Of a stretch of DNA of 64,000 bases, positions 35,203 through 44,264 are shown piece after piece (position 1 is the first letter of the stretch; each line of letters begins with the position of its first letter). This DNA is from Halocynthiibacter styelae. Lineage in GTDB: Bacteria; Pseudomonadota; Alphaproteobacteria; Rhodobacterales; Rhodobacteraceae. The notes under the pieces are model-generated. The model was given only the letters and a program-made list of their open reading frames with translations. It ran no database searches and was not told the DNA's origin. The position numbers were made by a program, and so were the translations under genes. Where the stretch lies: the NCBI RefSeq assembly GCF_016123485.1, contig NZ_JADCKQ010000009.1:1-64000 (forward strand), read 5' to 3'.

Positions 35203-35634
35203 TTACTGCATCTGAGCCCGGCTGAGCTGCACGGAATCTTCGCGCCCGTCATCATAGATGATACGCACAGAAACACTTTGCACGGATCCACCACCATGCC
35301 CCATCATCCAGCGGGAAGTATCCCGGATGGCATTCGGGCGTGGGTCACCTTCATAGCAGCTTTCCATTGCAAGGGCCTGTTCGCCACCGCTATTCACCCT
35401 GTAATGCACGGCACGAAGACCGCAACGCCAGGCGGCGATTTGCTGAAAATCAAGAACATCCTGACCACCGCTTTCCCGCAGGCTGACCCAGCCTGAACGG
35501 GTCGCCGTCAGAATCGGGCGAACTTCACCCGCTGTGGTAAAATTATCGGCCGCAGCAGGAAATGCCAGGGCAGACAGAAACAATACCGCCAGAATACGGC
35601 GCATTGCTGTGGTTTTATAGCTCAGACCAGACAA
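35203..35634 (-). CDS. Small exported hypothetical protein
   Basis: About 130-145 aa. A signal peptide (MRRILAVLFLSALAFPAAA) precedes a mature domain with two cysteines (AAWRCGLRAVHYRVN and MESCYEGDPRPNAI) and a beta-rich C-terminus. The start is uncertain. TTG 35634 has GGAG six bases upstream and is used here; ATG 35604 gives the cleanest signal peptide; ATG 35652 is the longest. The stop codon abuts the PIG-L stop with no spacer, so the two transcripts must overlap. No recognised family. Confidence 0.6.
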   Translation of the reverse strand: MSGLSYKTTAMRRILAVLFLSALAFPAAADNFTTAGEVRPILTATRSGWVSLRESGGQDVLDFQQIAAWRCGLRAVHYRVNSGGEQALAMESCYEGDPRPNAIRDTSRWMMGHGGGSVQSVSVRIIYDDGREDSVQLSRAQMQ

Positions 35635-35723
35635 TTTTTTCTCCGGTATCATAAATCATGCTTTCAGATCAGGACTGACACCGCCTATAAACAAGGTCGT
35701 GGCAGCAGGCAAATTGTGTAATT

Positions 35724-36728
35724 ATGGTAAAAAATAGAGCAAACTCCGAAAAATTCAATGTTGTGATCATAGCACAGTCCGGGCGATTGTCCTATGAGGC
35801 CGTGATTTTTGTAACAACCTTCCGTCGGCACAACCCGGATTTCGAAGGTAAGCTCTTCGTAGCCGAGCCGCAACCAGGCGATAAATGGCACGGAGATCCG
35901 CGGATTCACAACCCGGATATTCGCGCGATTCTGGAAAATCACGGGGCCGAAATTATCCCCTTTGACAGTCTGCATTTCGGTCAGAACTATGCCAATGGCA
36001 ATAAGATCGAAGCCCTGAAAGCCTTGCCCAAAGGCGAACCATTTGTCTTTTTTGATACAGATACCCTGATCACCGGCGACCTGCAGAAGGTGCCTTTTGA
36101 TTTTAACAACCCTTGTGCATCCATGAAACGCACCAACACCTGGCCACAGATTGAACTTTATGGTCCGGGATACGGGCAAATCTGGAAATCGCTTTACGAT
36201 AAATTCGGATTGGACTTTGAAACCAGTCTGGATCTGTCCCAGCCGGATGAATACTGGCAACGCTACATGTACTTTAACGCGGGCTGGTTCTTTTATCGCT
36301 GCCCGCATGAATTCGGAAAGTGGTTCACGGAATATGCGGTTGCGATCCGCGATGACCGCCCGGAAGAACTGGTCTGTCAGGAGCTTGATCCATGGCTGGA
36401 CCAGGTCGCCCTGCCGCTTGTGATCCACAAACTGGGCGGTGGCCGCCAGACCATTCCGGCCGGTCTGCTGGATGGCTCTGTTTCCTGCCATTACCGTCTT
36501 CTACCCCTGCTCTATGCACGTGAGTCCAACGCTGTGGTCGCTGAGCTGGAAGAAGCGATTGCCCATAACAAGATCAAAAAAGTGATCAAAGCTTATGAAC
36601 CGATCCGCAAGCTTGTGTACCAGAAGAAGGGACATAAAGTGCGGGGGATGTTTGATCAGAACAATCTGCCGCGCAAAGAACAGTTCATGCGCAATCAGAT
36701 CAAAAAGGTAAAGCTCTGGCTGCGCTGA
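35724..36728 (+). CDS. Putative GT-A-fold glycosyltransferase
   Basis: 334 aa, cytoplasmic. It begins with a Rossmann-like strand (FNVVIIAQSGRLSYEAVIFV) and carries a DxD-type motif in FVFFDTDTLITGDL (about residue 113), the usual metal/nucleotide-sugar site of GT-A enzymes. The YFNAGWFFYRCP segment matches the acceptor-side NAG motif of GT8-like proteins, and the C-terminus is very basic (KIKKVIKAYEPIRKLVYQKK). No pathway neighbours were found, so donor and acceptor are unknown. Divergent from the small exported gene. A hairpin terminator follows. Confidence 0.65.
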   Translation: MVKNRANSEKFNVVIIAQSGRLSYEAVIFVTTFRRHNPDFEGKLFVAEPQPGDKWHGDPRIHNPDIRAILENHGAEIIPFDSLHFGQNYANGNKIEALKALPKGEPFVFFDTDTLITGDLQKVPFDFNNPCASMKRTNTWPQIELYGPGYGQIWKSLYDKFGLDFETSLDLSQPDEYWQRYMYFNAGWFFYRCPHEFGKWFTEYAVAIRDDRPEELVCQELDPWLDQVALPLVIHKLGGGRQTIPAGLLDGSVSCHYRLLPLLYARESNAVVAELEEAIAHNKIKKVIKAYEPIRKLVYQKKGHKVRGMFDQNNLPRKEQFMRNQIKKVKLWLR

Positions 36729-36804
36729 AGCTGGTCGGGCCGTGTTTATCCCTTTCGGCTCTGTGCTTTCTGAAATCCGCGAATCCGGATTCATTGACGA
36801 ATAA

Positions 36805-36837
36805 GTTCTGAATGGCCCCACCCATTCAGAACATTTT
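36805..36837 (+). terminator. Hairpin terminator after the glycosyltransferase-like gene
   Basis: GTTCTGAATGG (36805-36815) pairs perfectly with CCATTCAGAAC (36822-36832) and is followed by ATTTT. The T-tract is short but the 11-bp stem is strong. Confidence 0.7.
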
Positions 36838-36922
36838 CCCGATCTTACCTCGCGGGATTGACCTTACAGGAACCACAACCCAATCTGCCCTCAACTGACG
36901 TATATTCACGAGGGAGATTCCA

Positions 36923-38200
36923 ATGTCTGACACCCCACTGGGTTTTGACACACTGCAAATTCACGCGGGCAGCGCACCTGATCCTGCCACAGGCGCACGC
37001 CAGACACCTATCTATCAGTCCACCGCTTTTGCCTTCCGCGATGCAGATCACGCAGCCAAGCTGTTTAACCTGCAAGAAGTTGGCTATATCTATTCCCGCC
37101 TGACCAACCCCACAGTTGCTGTACTGCAAGAACGTATCGCAACACTTGAAGGTGGTGCAGGTGCGGTTTGCTGCTCTTCCGGTCACGCAGCCCAAATCAT
37201 GGCGCTGTTCCCTCTGATGGCACCGGGGCGCAATGTGGTGGCCTCTACCCGTCTTTACGGCGGCACGCTGACTCAATTCAGCCAGACCATCAAACGGTTC
37301 GGCTGGGAAGCCAAATTTGTTGATTTTGACGATACAGATGCGGTGGCCGCGGCGATTGATGACGACACACGCGCGGTCTTCTGTGAAACGATCGCAAACC
37401 CGGGTGGTGTCGTGACCGATCTGGATACGATCTCTGCCGTGACCAAAGCCGCAGGCGTACCCCTGATCGTTGATAACACCACTGCAACACCTTATCTGTG
37501 CCGCCCGTTCGATCATGGCGCATCCCTGGTTGTGCATTCCACCACGAAATACCTGACCGGCAATGGCACTGTGACCGGTGGCTGTGTTGTCGACAGCGGC
37601 ACCTTTGACTGGTCCGCCAGCGATAAGTTCCCGTCCCTGTCCGCACCCGAGCCCGCCTATCACGGCATGAAGTTCCATGAGACCTTCGGCGCACTTGCCT
37701 TCACCTTCCACGGCATCGCTGTGGGGCTGCGGGATCTGGGCATGACCATGAACCCACAGGCGGCGCATTACACATTGATGGGGATCGAAACCCTGTCCCT
37801 GCGCATGCAGCGCCACGTGGAAAACGCAGAAGAAATCGCGAACTGGCTGGAAACCGATCCACGCGTCGAAAGCGTTGGTTGGGCCGGCTTGGCATCCAGC
37901 CCCTACAAAGACCGCGTTGCCCGCATCTGTCCAAAAGGTGCCGGTGCGCTGTTCACCGTTGCCCTGAAGGGCGGCTATGAGGCCTGCGTGAAAACAGTCG
38001 ACGGTCTGAAGATCTTCAGCCATGTGGCGAACCTGGGAGATGCGCGTTCACTGATCATCCACCCGGCGTCCACAACCCACCGCCAGCTGACCGAAGACCA
38101 ACAGGTCGCCGCCGGTGCTGCGCCGAATGTGGTGCGCTTGTCGATTGGCATTGAAGACGCCGCCGACCTGATCGCCGACCTTGATCAGGCAATGGCCTAA
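36923..38200 (+). CDS. metY: O-acetylhomoserine aminocarboxypropyltransferase
   Basis: PLP enzyme of the Cys/Met metabolism family, 425 aa. It makes homocysteine from O-acetylhomoserine and sulfide, or methionine from methanethiol. It starts DTPLGFDTLQIHAGSAPDPA, has the PLP lysine in VVHSTTKYLTGNGTVTGG, and the C-terminal SLIIHPASTTHRQL motif typical of MetY. The long form (over 420 aa) separates it from MetZ and MetB. GAGGGAG lies before ATG 36923. No clear SAM riboswitch is visible in the 85-bp leader. A strong terminator follows. Confidence 0.9.
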   Translation: MSDTPLGFDTLQIHAGSAPDPATGARQTPIYQSTAFAFRDADHAAKLFNLQEVGYIYSRLTNPTVAVLQERIATLEGGAGAVCCSSGHAAQIMALFPLMAPGRNVVASTRLYGGTLTQFSQTIKRFGWEAKFVDFDDTDAVAAAIDDDTRAVFCETIANPGGVVTDLDTISAVTKAAGVPLIVDNTTATPYLCRPFDHGASLVVHSTTKYLTGNGTVTGGCVVDSGTFDWSASDKFPSLSAPEPAYHGMKFHETFGALAFTFHGIAVGLRDLGMTMNPQAAHYTLMGIETLSLRMQRHVENAEEIANWLETDPRVESVGWAGLASSPYKDRVARICPKGAGALFTVALKGGYEACVKTVDGLKIFSHVANLGDARSLIIHPASTTHRQLTEDQQVAAGAAPNVVRLSIGIEDAADLIADLDQAMA

Positions 38201-38209
38201 AATACAAAA

Positions 38210-38246
38210 GCCCCCCGCTTCACATCGAAACGGGGGGCCTTTTTTT
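38210..38246 (+). terminator. Terminator after metY
   Basis: GCCCCCCG (38210-38217) and CGGGGGGC (38231-38238), 13-nt loop, then CTTTTTTT. It sits between the convergent metY and hppD genes. Confidence 0.9.
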
Positions 38247-38264
38247 GTTGTATCGCCAGTGACG

Positions 38265-39383
38265 TTATTCTGCAGCGGTTGCGGGCGTATCGCCTGCGTC
38301 CAGCTCACCATTTGCGATCTGTTCGCGTTCAATCGATTCAAACAGCGCTTTGAAGTTGCCTTCGCCAAAGCCATCATCGCCTTTGCGCTGAATGAACTCG
38401 AAAAAGATCGGCCCGATCACAGTTTTTGAGAAGATCTGCAGCAGAATGCGGGTTTCTCCGCCATCCACAACGCCTTCACCATCAATCAGAATGCCGTGTT
38501 TTTGCATGCGTTCCAGCGGTTCTTCGTGATCGACAACGCGTTCATGGCTCATCTCATAATAGCTGGCGGGGGGGGGCGGCATGAAACGCAGACCGCGATC
38601 ATAGATCTCATCTGTCGCGTCATAAAGTTCTTCGGTCCCAACCGCGATATGCTGAATGCCTTCGCCTTTGTATTTCTTCAGATAAGAAACAATCTGCCCC
38701 TTCTCGCCACGATCCTCGTTGATCGGAATGCGGATACGGCCACAGGGCGACGTCAGCGCGCGGCTGACCAGACCAGAGTGCTTACCAGAGATGTCGAAGA
38801 AACGGATTTCTTTGAAATTGAAGAGATTTCCGTAGAACCCGAACCACTTATCCATGTTCCCTTTGAACACATTGTGGGTCAGGTGATCGAGGTAATAAAA
38901 GCCCACGCCCGCCGGGTGCGCCGGTGCGATCCAGTCGAATTCGTCATTGTAAGGGCTTGTGTCATGATACTGATCAATGAAGTACAAAAGCGATCCGCCG
39001 ATCCCTTTGATCGCAGGCACATTCAGAGATTTATCATCGGCATCATGGGGTTCCGCCCCCATTTTGATCGCATGTTCATAGGCATGCTGCGCATTCACAA
39101 CGCGCCAGCCCATTGAGGGGGCACAAGGGCCGTGTTCATCGACAAATCGCATGCCGAATGATCCGGGTTCAGCGTTCAGGATGTAGGTGATATCGCCCTG
39201 CTTCCACAGCTCAATCGCTTTGGTTTTATGGGTTCCGACATGTTGGTAACCCATCTTCACAAACAGATCGCGCAGCTCCTGCGGGTCTTCATGGGCGAAT
39301 TCTACGAATTCAAACCCATCGGTTCCGGCGGGATTTTCTTCTGAAATCACAGATTTCGGTGCGTTATGTGGAAAGGGTCCCAT
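38265..39383 (-). CDS. hppD: 4-hydroxyphenylpyruvate dioxygenase
   Basis: Fe(II) enzyme that converts 4-hydroxyphenylpyruvate to homogentisate in tyrosine degradation. At 372 aa it has two VOC-fold halves. The facial triad lies in the C-terminal half: His in YYLDHLTHNVF, His in GIQHIAVGTEE, Glu in IFFEFIQRKGD. The product-gating GFGEGNFKALFESIE follows. The stop is preceded by a short acidic tail. It diverges from an Lrp/AsnC regulator across 124 bp that hold a palindromic element, suggesting local aromatic-amino-acid control. No homogentisate dioxygenase gene lies in the window. Confidence 0.95.
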   Translation of the reverse strand: MGPFPHNAPKSVISEENPAGTDGFEFVEFAHEDPQELRDLFVKMGYQHVGTHKTKAIELWKQGDITYILNAEPGSFGMRFVDEHGPCAPSMGWRVVNAQHAYEHAIKMGAEPHDADDKSLNVPAIKGIGGSLLYFIDQYHDTSPYNDEFDWIAPAHPAGVGFYYLDHLTHNVFKGNMDKWFGFYGNLFNFKEIRFFDISGKHSGLVSRALTSPCGRIRIPINEDRGEKGQIVSYLKKYKGEGIQHIAVGTEELYDATDEIYDRGLRFMPPPPASYYEMSHERVVDHEEPLERMQKHGILIDGEGVVDGGETRILLQIFSKTVIGPIFFEFIQRKGDDGFGEGNFKALFESIEREQIANGELDAGDTPATAAE

Positions 39384-39418
39384 GGGGGTCTCCTGTGTCT
39401 TCTGTTGCGCTTTTTCGG

Positions 39419-39455
39419 ATTATGTCGCAAAATATCCGCAATTGACGCGCATAAT
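39419..39455. promoter_or_regulatory. Inverted repeat in the hppD-lrp intergenic region
   Basis: ATTATG (39419-39424) and CATAAT (39450-39455), with CGC/GCG inside each arm, span 37 bp. The location between a divergent Lrp-type regulator and its probable target fits an Lrp/AsnC site. The promoter-like TTGACG falls inside. Confidence 0.4.
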
Positions 39456-39507
39456 GACGGTTCAATTACCACATAAGCGCGTCAGATCTGCAATTTAGGG
39501 GATTTCA

Positions 39508-39981
39508 ATGCAACAATCACGCATCGCACTGGATGACATCGATTCCCGCCTGCTGGCCGCACTGCAACGTGATGCGCATCTGACCGCCCAGGAACTCAGC
39601 GAACAGCTGAACCTGTCCGCAAGCCAGATCAGCCGCCGTCGCCAACGCCTTGAAAACACGGGCGTGATCGCCGGTTATTCCGCGCGTCTGTCGCCGAAAG
39701 CCGTCGGGTTGACCGTACAGGCGTTTATCCAGGTGCAAATGGAAAGCCACGCCCCCGAACGGGCCCGTGAATTTGCAACATTGATCAGCACGCGACCCGA
39801 AATCACCTCGGCCTGGACGCTGACCGGTGAGGCCGATTATCTGCTGCGCGCCTGGTGTGACGATCTGGCGGCGCTAAATCATCTGATCCATGATATTCTG
39901 CTGCCACACCCTTCGGTGTCGCGCGTACAAAGTCAGATTGTTATGGACCAGCTTAAGGCAGACGCCCCCCTGCCCACCTGA
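39508..39981 (+). CDS. Lrp/AsnC-family transcriptional regulator
   Basis: 157 aa. N-terminal HTH (LDDIDSRLLAALQRDAHLTA; SEQLNLSASQISRRRQRLEN) and C-terminal RAM ligand-binding domain (VQAFIQVQMESHAPERAREF; TGEADYLLRAWCDDLAALNH). Divergent placement against hppD strongly suggests a local regulator of tyrosine or phenylpyruvate breakdown, comparable to HpdR-type proteins. It is followed 15 bp later by an antiporter gene, so read-through is likely. Confidence 0.9.
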   Translation: MQQSRIALDDIDSRLLAALQRDAHLTAQELSEQLNLSASQISRRRQRLENTGVIAGYSARLSPKAVGLTVQAFIQVQMESHAPERAREFATLISTRPEITSAWTLTGEADYLLRAWCDDLAALNHLIHDILLPHPSVSRVQSQIVMDQLKADAPLPT

Positions 39982-39996
39982 CATAAGGAATTGAAC

Positions 39997-41856
39997 ATGC
40001 AGGAATTTTTGCTTCAGGCGACAATTTATCTTGGGGCTGCCGTGATTGCCGTGCCCATTGCCGCGCGTCTTGGGCTGGGATCTGTGCTGGGCTATCTCAT
40101 GGCCGGCATAGTCATTGGCCCGGTGATTGGCCTTGTGGGGGATGAAACCGAAAGCCTGCGCCATTTTGCGGAATTCGGCGTGGTCATGATGCTGTTCATC
40201 GTCGGCCTGGAACTGGATCCACGTGCCCTGTGGGAGATGCGCCATAAGCTGCTGGGACTTGGCGGCTTGCAGATCGGTCTGACGACCCTTGCGATCACCG
40301 GCATCAGCATGGGCCTTGGCTATAATTTCCCGATCAGCCTTGCGATCGGCCTGACATTTGCCCTGTCATCCACCGCGATTGTTCTGCAAACCCTGTCTGA
40401 AAAGGGCCTGATGGCCAGCACCGGCGGGCGATCATCTTTCGCCGTCTTGTTGACCCAGGATATCGCCGTCATTCCCATGCTGGCGCTTGTGCCGCTACTG
40501 GCAATGTCACAAGCGGCGGTCCATCACGACGATCACCACAGCACAGCCATGTCCCTGGTCGAAGGTCTGCCTGGCTGGGGTGTGACGTTTGTGACACTGG
40601 GGGCGATCGCCGGCGTGATCCTCGCGGGCCATTATCTGACCCAACCCCTGTTCCGATACGCCCATATGGCCCGCCTGCGCGAGCTTTACACAGCGCTTTC
40701 CCTTGTCATTGTTATTGGCATCGCCTTCCTCATGAGCCTTGTGGGCCTGTCCCCTGCCCTTGGCACTTTCCTGGCTGGCGTGGTGCTGGCGAATTCAGAA
40801 TTCCGCCATGAACTGGAAGCCGATGTAGAACCTTTCAAAGGCCTGCTGTTGGGTCTGTTTTTCATCACCGTTGGCGCAGGCATCAGCTTTGAGCTGCTCT
40901 TTGCCGCACCACTAATGCTGATCGGTGCGACCCTTGGGGTCATGACAGTCAAAGCTGTGATCCTCTACATCATCGGGCGCGGGTTTGGGCTGAAAGGGCG
41001 CGATCAGTGGCTGTTCACCCTGTCGCTGGCCCAGGCCGGGGAGTTCGGCTTTGTGCTGCTCAGCTTCATGGTCACGCAAAACGTGCTGCCCGGCCCGCTT
41101 GCAGATCAGCTTCTGTTGATTGTCGCGCTCTCCATGCTACTGACCCCTCTGTTGTTCATCGTCTTCGACAGGCTCACCCATCACCTGCTGTCTGACAGCG
41201 AAGTCACGCCGGATGATGAGATCACTGAAACCGGCAAAGTCATTGTCGCGGGCATTGGGCGGTTTGGGCAGATCGTGAACCGGATGATCAATGCGTCCGG
41301 GTTTTCAACCGTGGTGCTGGATCACAACCTTGCAGCGGTCAACATGATGAAACGCTTTGGGTTTAAGACGTTTTTCGGCGACCCCACCCCCCCGGATGTG
41401 CTGATGGCGGCCGGACTGAAAGACGCCGATATACTGGTGATCGCCATTGACGGACCAGAGGCCGCGGTGAAGCTGACACAATTTGCCCGCAAAGCCCGCC
41501 CGGACATCCATATCATCGCCCGCGCAAAGGATCGCATGCATGTGTATGAACTGTATCAGGCAGGCGCGAATGATATTGTGCGTGAGAATTTTGACAGTTC
41601 TCTGCGGGCCGGGCGCTATGCGCTCGAAAACCTGGGGCTGACAGAATATGAAGCCCACCAACAGTCAGAATCCTTCCGCGTGATGGACCGGGAAGCCGTG
41701 AAAGAACTGGCGCAATACTGGAAACCCGGGGTGGCGATTGACGACAACCCGGAGTTCATCCACCGCGCCAGCGACATTACCCGGGAACTCGACGTCGCTC
41801 TGCTGCGCCAGCTAGAGGAAATGCGCGGAAAGTCCGACAGCAAAGATCCTGAATAG
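39997..41856 (+). CDS. Kef-type monovalent cation:proton antiporter (CPA2)
   Basis: 619 aa. About 12 membrane helices in the first 390 residues with CPA2 landmarks (GSVLGYLMAGIVIGP; ALSSTAIVLQTLSEKG; LLTQDIAVIPMLAL). A cytosolic TrkA-N/RCK domain begins near 408 (VIVAGIGRFGQIVNRMI). It resembles KefB/KefC and YbaL potassium efflux proteins. A His/Asp-rich loop (AAVHHDDHHS) near residue 175 could bind metal. I chose ATG 39997 over TTG 39991 because AGGA sits 7 nt before it. No KefF/KefG ancillary gene is adjacent, so glutathione gating is unproven. Confidence 0.9.
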   Translation: MQEFLLQATIYLGAAVIAVPIAARLGLGSVLGYLMAGIVIGPVIGLVGDETESLRHFAEFGVVMMLFIVGLELDPRALWEMRHKLLGLGGLQIGLTTLAITGISMGLGYNFPISLAIGLTFALSSTAIVLQTLSEKGLMASTGGRSSFAVLLTQDIAVIPMLALVPLLAMSQAAVHHDDHHSTAMSLVEGLPGWGVTFVTLGAIAGVILAGHYLTQPLFRYAHMARLRELYTALSLVIVIGIAFLMSLVGLSPALGTFLAGVVLANSEFRHELEADVEPFKGLLLGLFFITVGAGISFELLFAAPLMLIGATLGVMTVKAVILYIIGRGFGLKGRDQWLFTLSLAQAGEFGFVLLSFMVTQNVLPGPLADQLLLIVALSMLLTPLLFIVFDRLTHHLLSDSEVTPDDEITETGKVIVAGIGRFGQIVNRMINASGFSTVVLDHNLAAVNMMKRFGFKTFFGDPTPPDVLMAAGLKDADILVIAIDGPEAAVKLTQFARKARPDIHIIARAKDRMHVYELYQAGANDIVRENFDSSLRAGRYALENLGLTEYEAHQQSESFRVMDREAVKELAQYWKPGVAIDDNPEFIHRASDITRELDVALLRQLEEMRGKSDSKDPE

Positions 41857-41874
41857 TCTTTGCTGCCAGCGCCA

Positions 41875-42501
41875 TTATGCGCGTTTCATGGCAACGGTTG
41901 CAACACCCATAGCCATCAGTGCGCCGCCGCCAAAGCGGGAGAACCAGGCAAGGGCACCGGGGCGCTTAAAAAAGACACGCATTTTGTCGCCAAGCAAAGC
42001 CCAGGCCAGGGCGTTCAGCGCCGCAAGCGTAACGAAGGTTGCAGTGAGGAGTACAAACTGTGGCCAGAGCGGACGTTCGACGGAAATGAACTGCGGCACG
42101 AATGCGATGAAGAAAACAATGGATTTCGGGTTCAGCGCGGTCACAGCGGTGGCATGGCCAAAGATCTGCAGAGTGCCTTTACCGCTGACGTCTTCCACAT
42201 TGCCCAGAGAGGCGTCAGATGCGCTGCGGAACAACTTAATACCAAGATAGATCAGATAGGCCGCCCCCACCCATTTCAGCACTGTAAACACAGTGGCTGA
42301 AGCAAGAACCAGCGCCCCGAGGCCTGCAAGCGATGCCGACATGGCAATCAGATCACCAAGCGCCACGCCTGTCGCAGTGGCCAGCGCCACAGAGCGACCT
42401 TTGCTGATGGCATAGCTCAGAACCAGCAGAATGGTCGGGCCGGGTACCATCAGCAATGCTGAGGACGCCGCCACGAAAGTAAGCCAGATTTCGATGCTCA
42501 T
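41875..42501 (-). CDS. LysE/RhtB-family exporter
   Basis: 208-aa inner-membrane exporter with about six helices. It starts MSIEIWLTFVAASSALLMVP and contains the family motif PGPTILLVLSYAISKG. The second conserved region FGHATAVTALNPKSIVFFIA is typical of RhtB-like amino-acid or homoserine-lactone efflux. ATG 42501 has AGAGGA upstream; the longer frame from 42564 is not supported. Convergent with the Kef gene. Substrate not predictable. Confidence 0.88.
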   Translation of the reverse strand: MSIEIWLTFVAASSALLMVPGPTILLVLSYAISKGRSVALATATGVALGDLIAMSASLAGLGALVLASATVFTVLKWVGAAYLIYLGIKLFRSASDASLGNVEDVSGKGTLQIFGHATAVTALNPKSIVFFIAFVPQFISVERPLWPQFVLLTATFVTLAALNALAWALLGDKMRVFFKRPGALAWFSRFGGGALMAMGVATVAMKRA

Positions 42502-42564
42502 GATAAGAATTCCTCTTGTCAGATCCGGTTCAGCCAGCCACAGGAACACCCACCTGTAAAGCAA

Positions 42565-42592
42565 AAAAGCCGCAGCGATTGCTGCGGCTTTT
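42565..42592 (-). terminator. Terminator of carD
   Basis: AAAAGCCGCAGC, loop GATT, GCTGCGGCTTTT: a 12-bp arm hairpin with T-tracts on both strands, directly after the carD stop. Confidence 0.9.
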
Positions 42593-42612
42593 CTATTGGT
42601 CTGGTGTCGCGC

Positions 42613-43128
42613 TTAAGCAGCAGAGGCGCGGGAGGACAGGACGTCCCCGATCTGGCGTTGTGCATTGCCTTCATCGCCACCAACAACAGCAGCAACTTCG
42701 CGGGTCAGGCGTTCAAGCGCTGCTTCATAAAGCTGACGCTCAGAATAGCTTTGCTCACGCTGGTCATCACTGCGGTGCAGGTCGCGCACAACTTCAGCAA
42801 TCGCGATCAGATCGCCAGAGTTGATCTTCTGTTCATATTCCTGCGCCCGGCGGGACCACATGGCACGTTTCACCTTGGCTTTGCCTTTCAGCGTGCCCAT
42901 CGCCTGATCAATCATCGCAGGGGATGACAGACCACGCATACCAACTTCGGTTGCCTTATGGGTCGGAACCCGCAGGGTCATCTTGTCTTTTTCAAAGGAA
43001 ATGACAAAAAGTTCCAACGCGATCCCGGCGATCTCCTGCTCTTCGATAGAGATGACTTTCCCTACGCCATGAGCTGGATAAACCACAAAATCGTCTGGGC
43101 GGAACTCAAGTTTCTTCGCTTTGCTCAT
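42613..43128 (-). CDS. carD: CarD-family transcriptional regulator
   Basis: 171-aa RNA-polymerase-binding protein. The N-terminal Tudor-like RID domain (FRPDDFVVYPAHGVGKVISI) contacts the beta subunit. The C-terminal helical DNA-binding domain follows (RAMWSRRAQEYEQKINSGDL; AEVVRDLHRSDDQREQSYSE). CarD stabilises open complexes and is conserved and usually essential in alphaproteobacteria. fdxA lies upstream on the same strand, but a terminator and a 304-bp gap separate them, so carD has its own promoter. Confidence 0.95.
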   Translation of the reverse strand: MSKAKKLEFRPDDFVVYPAHGVGKVISIEEQEIAGIALELFVISFEKDKMTLRVPTHKATEVGMRGLSSPAMIDQAMGTLKGKAKVKRAMWSRRAQEYEQKINSGDLIAIAEVVRDLHRSDDQREQSYSERQLYEAALERLTREVAAVVGGDEGNAQRQIGDVLSSRASAA

Positions 43129-43432
43129 ATGTCTCAGCTTCCTTCAATGCGTTGAGGCAGGGTCATTGGCGACAAAAAGAACCCCGCAGTGGAAAACCAC
43201 CCCGTAGCGTTTAAATTGTCGGGCAAAAAGACCTGTATTGGGCCGCCTGAACGAGCCCGCTGCCTGAGTGCGTGCGTGTGTTTGTAACCCTAATATATCA
43301 GAAAAACCGGCATGATAAAAGCTGAGCTGCTCACCCCTGCCCTACTTCGCCAGGATCCCTTTAAAATAAGGGGAATAACAAAAAAGGCACCCGAAGGTGC
43401 CCTTGTCATTCGTGTTCTGATCCGAATCAGCC
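43129..43432. other. 304-bp non-coding gap between fdxA and carD
   Basis: It contains the fdxA terminator at 43381-43403 and otherwise the long carD upstream region, including an AT-rich patch near 43285-43310. I see no gene. Confidence 0.6.
43381..43403 (-). terminator. Terminator of fdxA
   Basis: GGCACC (43386-43391), loop CGAA, GGTGCC (43396-43401). On the minus strand it is followed by a run of T. Confidence 0.85.
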
Positions 43433-43771
43433 TCAGCCGCCTTCGCCCGGGGCCTCAGAGAACATGGTTTCCAGTTTGCCGGTCTTGCCGTCGTTTTCTT
43501 CGGCTTCCGGCAGCTGGTCTTTCTTGGTAATGATCACCGGCCAGATTTCCGCGTATTTGCGGTTCAGCTCGACCCAGCTTTCCATGTCTGGTTCGGTGTC
43601 CGGACGGATCGCATCTGCCGGGCATTCCGGTTCACAGACGCCACAGTCGATACATTCGTCCGGGTGGATCGCAAGGAAGTTTTCACCTTCATAGAAACAG
43701 TCCACCGGACAGACTTCGACGCAGTCGGTGTATTTGCATCCAATGCAGTTGTCAGTGACGATATAGGTCAT
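43433..43771 (-). CDS. fdxA: 7Fe ferredoxin
   Basis: 112-aa FdxA-type ferredoxin. The N-terminal motif [17 protein letters not shown] provides ligands for a [3Fe-4S] cluster plus one shared Cys, and [12 protein letters not shown] the [4Fe-4S] cluster. The acidic C-terminal extension ([20 protein letters not shown]) is typical of the family. It is a soluble electron carrier and can supply low-potential electrons. It is the third of a minus-strand run helicase, S4 protein, fdxA, carD that is conserved in related genomes. Confidence 0.95.
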   Translation of the reverse strand: MTYIVTDNCIGCKYTDCVEVCPVDCFYEGENFLAIHPDECIDCGVCEPECPADAIRPDTEPDMESWVELNRKYAEIWPVIITKKDQLPEAEENDGKTGKLETMFSEAPGEGG

Positions 43772-43826
43772 AGCTAAAGTCCGGGAAATCTACGTTGCTC
43801 TGCCCCAATTAATCTACCCGGCGGGA

Positions 43827-44258
43827 TCAATCAAGGAGGGAGCCACCGGAAAGAGGCATATTGCGACGATCTTTCTTTGTCGGACGTCCTTTTCCCTCAT
43901 ATCGGGGCACCGGGGGGAAATTATTCTGATCCTCACGCTTTTCGCGCGGTTTTGGTGGATCAAGATCCTCATACAGTGCCTGCGCTTCCGGGGCCGGGCC
44001 ACGCCGCGTGCCAAAGCCAAGCACTTTGATCACCCGAACGTGATCATCCTTAGGAAACGTCAGCACATCACCAGTGGCAATCATACGTGCAGGTTTGCTG
44101 ATTTTTGTGGAATTGACGCGGATCTTACCTTCAGAGACCTGCTTTGCGGCAAGGGTACGGGTTTTAAAGAACCGCGCATGCCAGAGCCATTTATCCACCC
44201 GGAGCGAAGTTGACTCCGCACCGGGGGTGTTTTTCGTATCAGACGTCTTTTCAGACAT
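43827..44258 (-). CDS. S4-domain RNA-binding protein (HslR-like)
   Basis: 143 aa. S4 domain at about residues 19-80 (LRVDKWLWHARFFKTRTLAA; VNSTKISKPARMIATGDVLT), followed by a basic disordered tail (REKREDQNNF; GKGRPTKKDRRNM). HslR/Hsp15 binds free 50S subunits with stalled peptidyl-tRNA. The start lies 6 bp after the helicase stop, so the two are co-translated, consistent with shared RNA metabolism. Confidence 0.9.
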   Translation of the reverse strand: MSEKTSDTKNTPGAESTSLRVDKWLWHARFFKTRTLAAKQVSEGKIRVNSTKISKPARMIATGDVLTFPKDDHVRVIKVLGFGTRRGPAPEAQALYEDLDPPKPREKREDQNNFPPVPRYEGKGRPTKKDRRNMPLSGGSLLD

Positions 44259-44264
44259 GGCTGA

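Noticed and set aside
36833-36922. SAM-II type riboswitch before metY
   Set aside because: The leader is short and lacks the conserved pseudoknot sequences that I would expect; a covariance-model search would decide.
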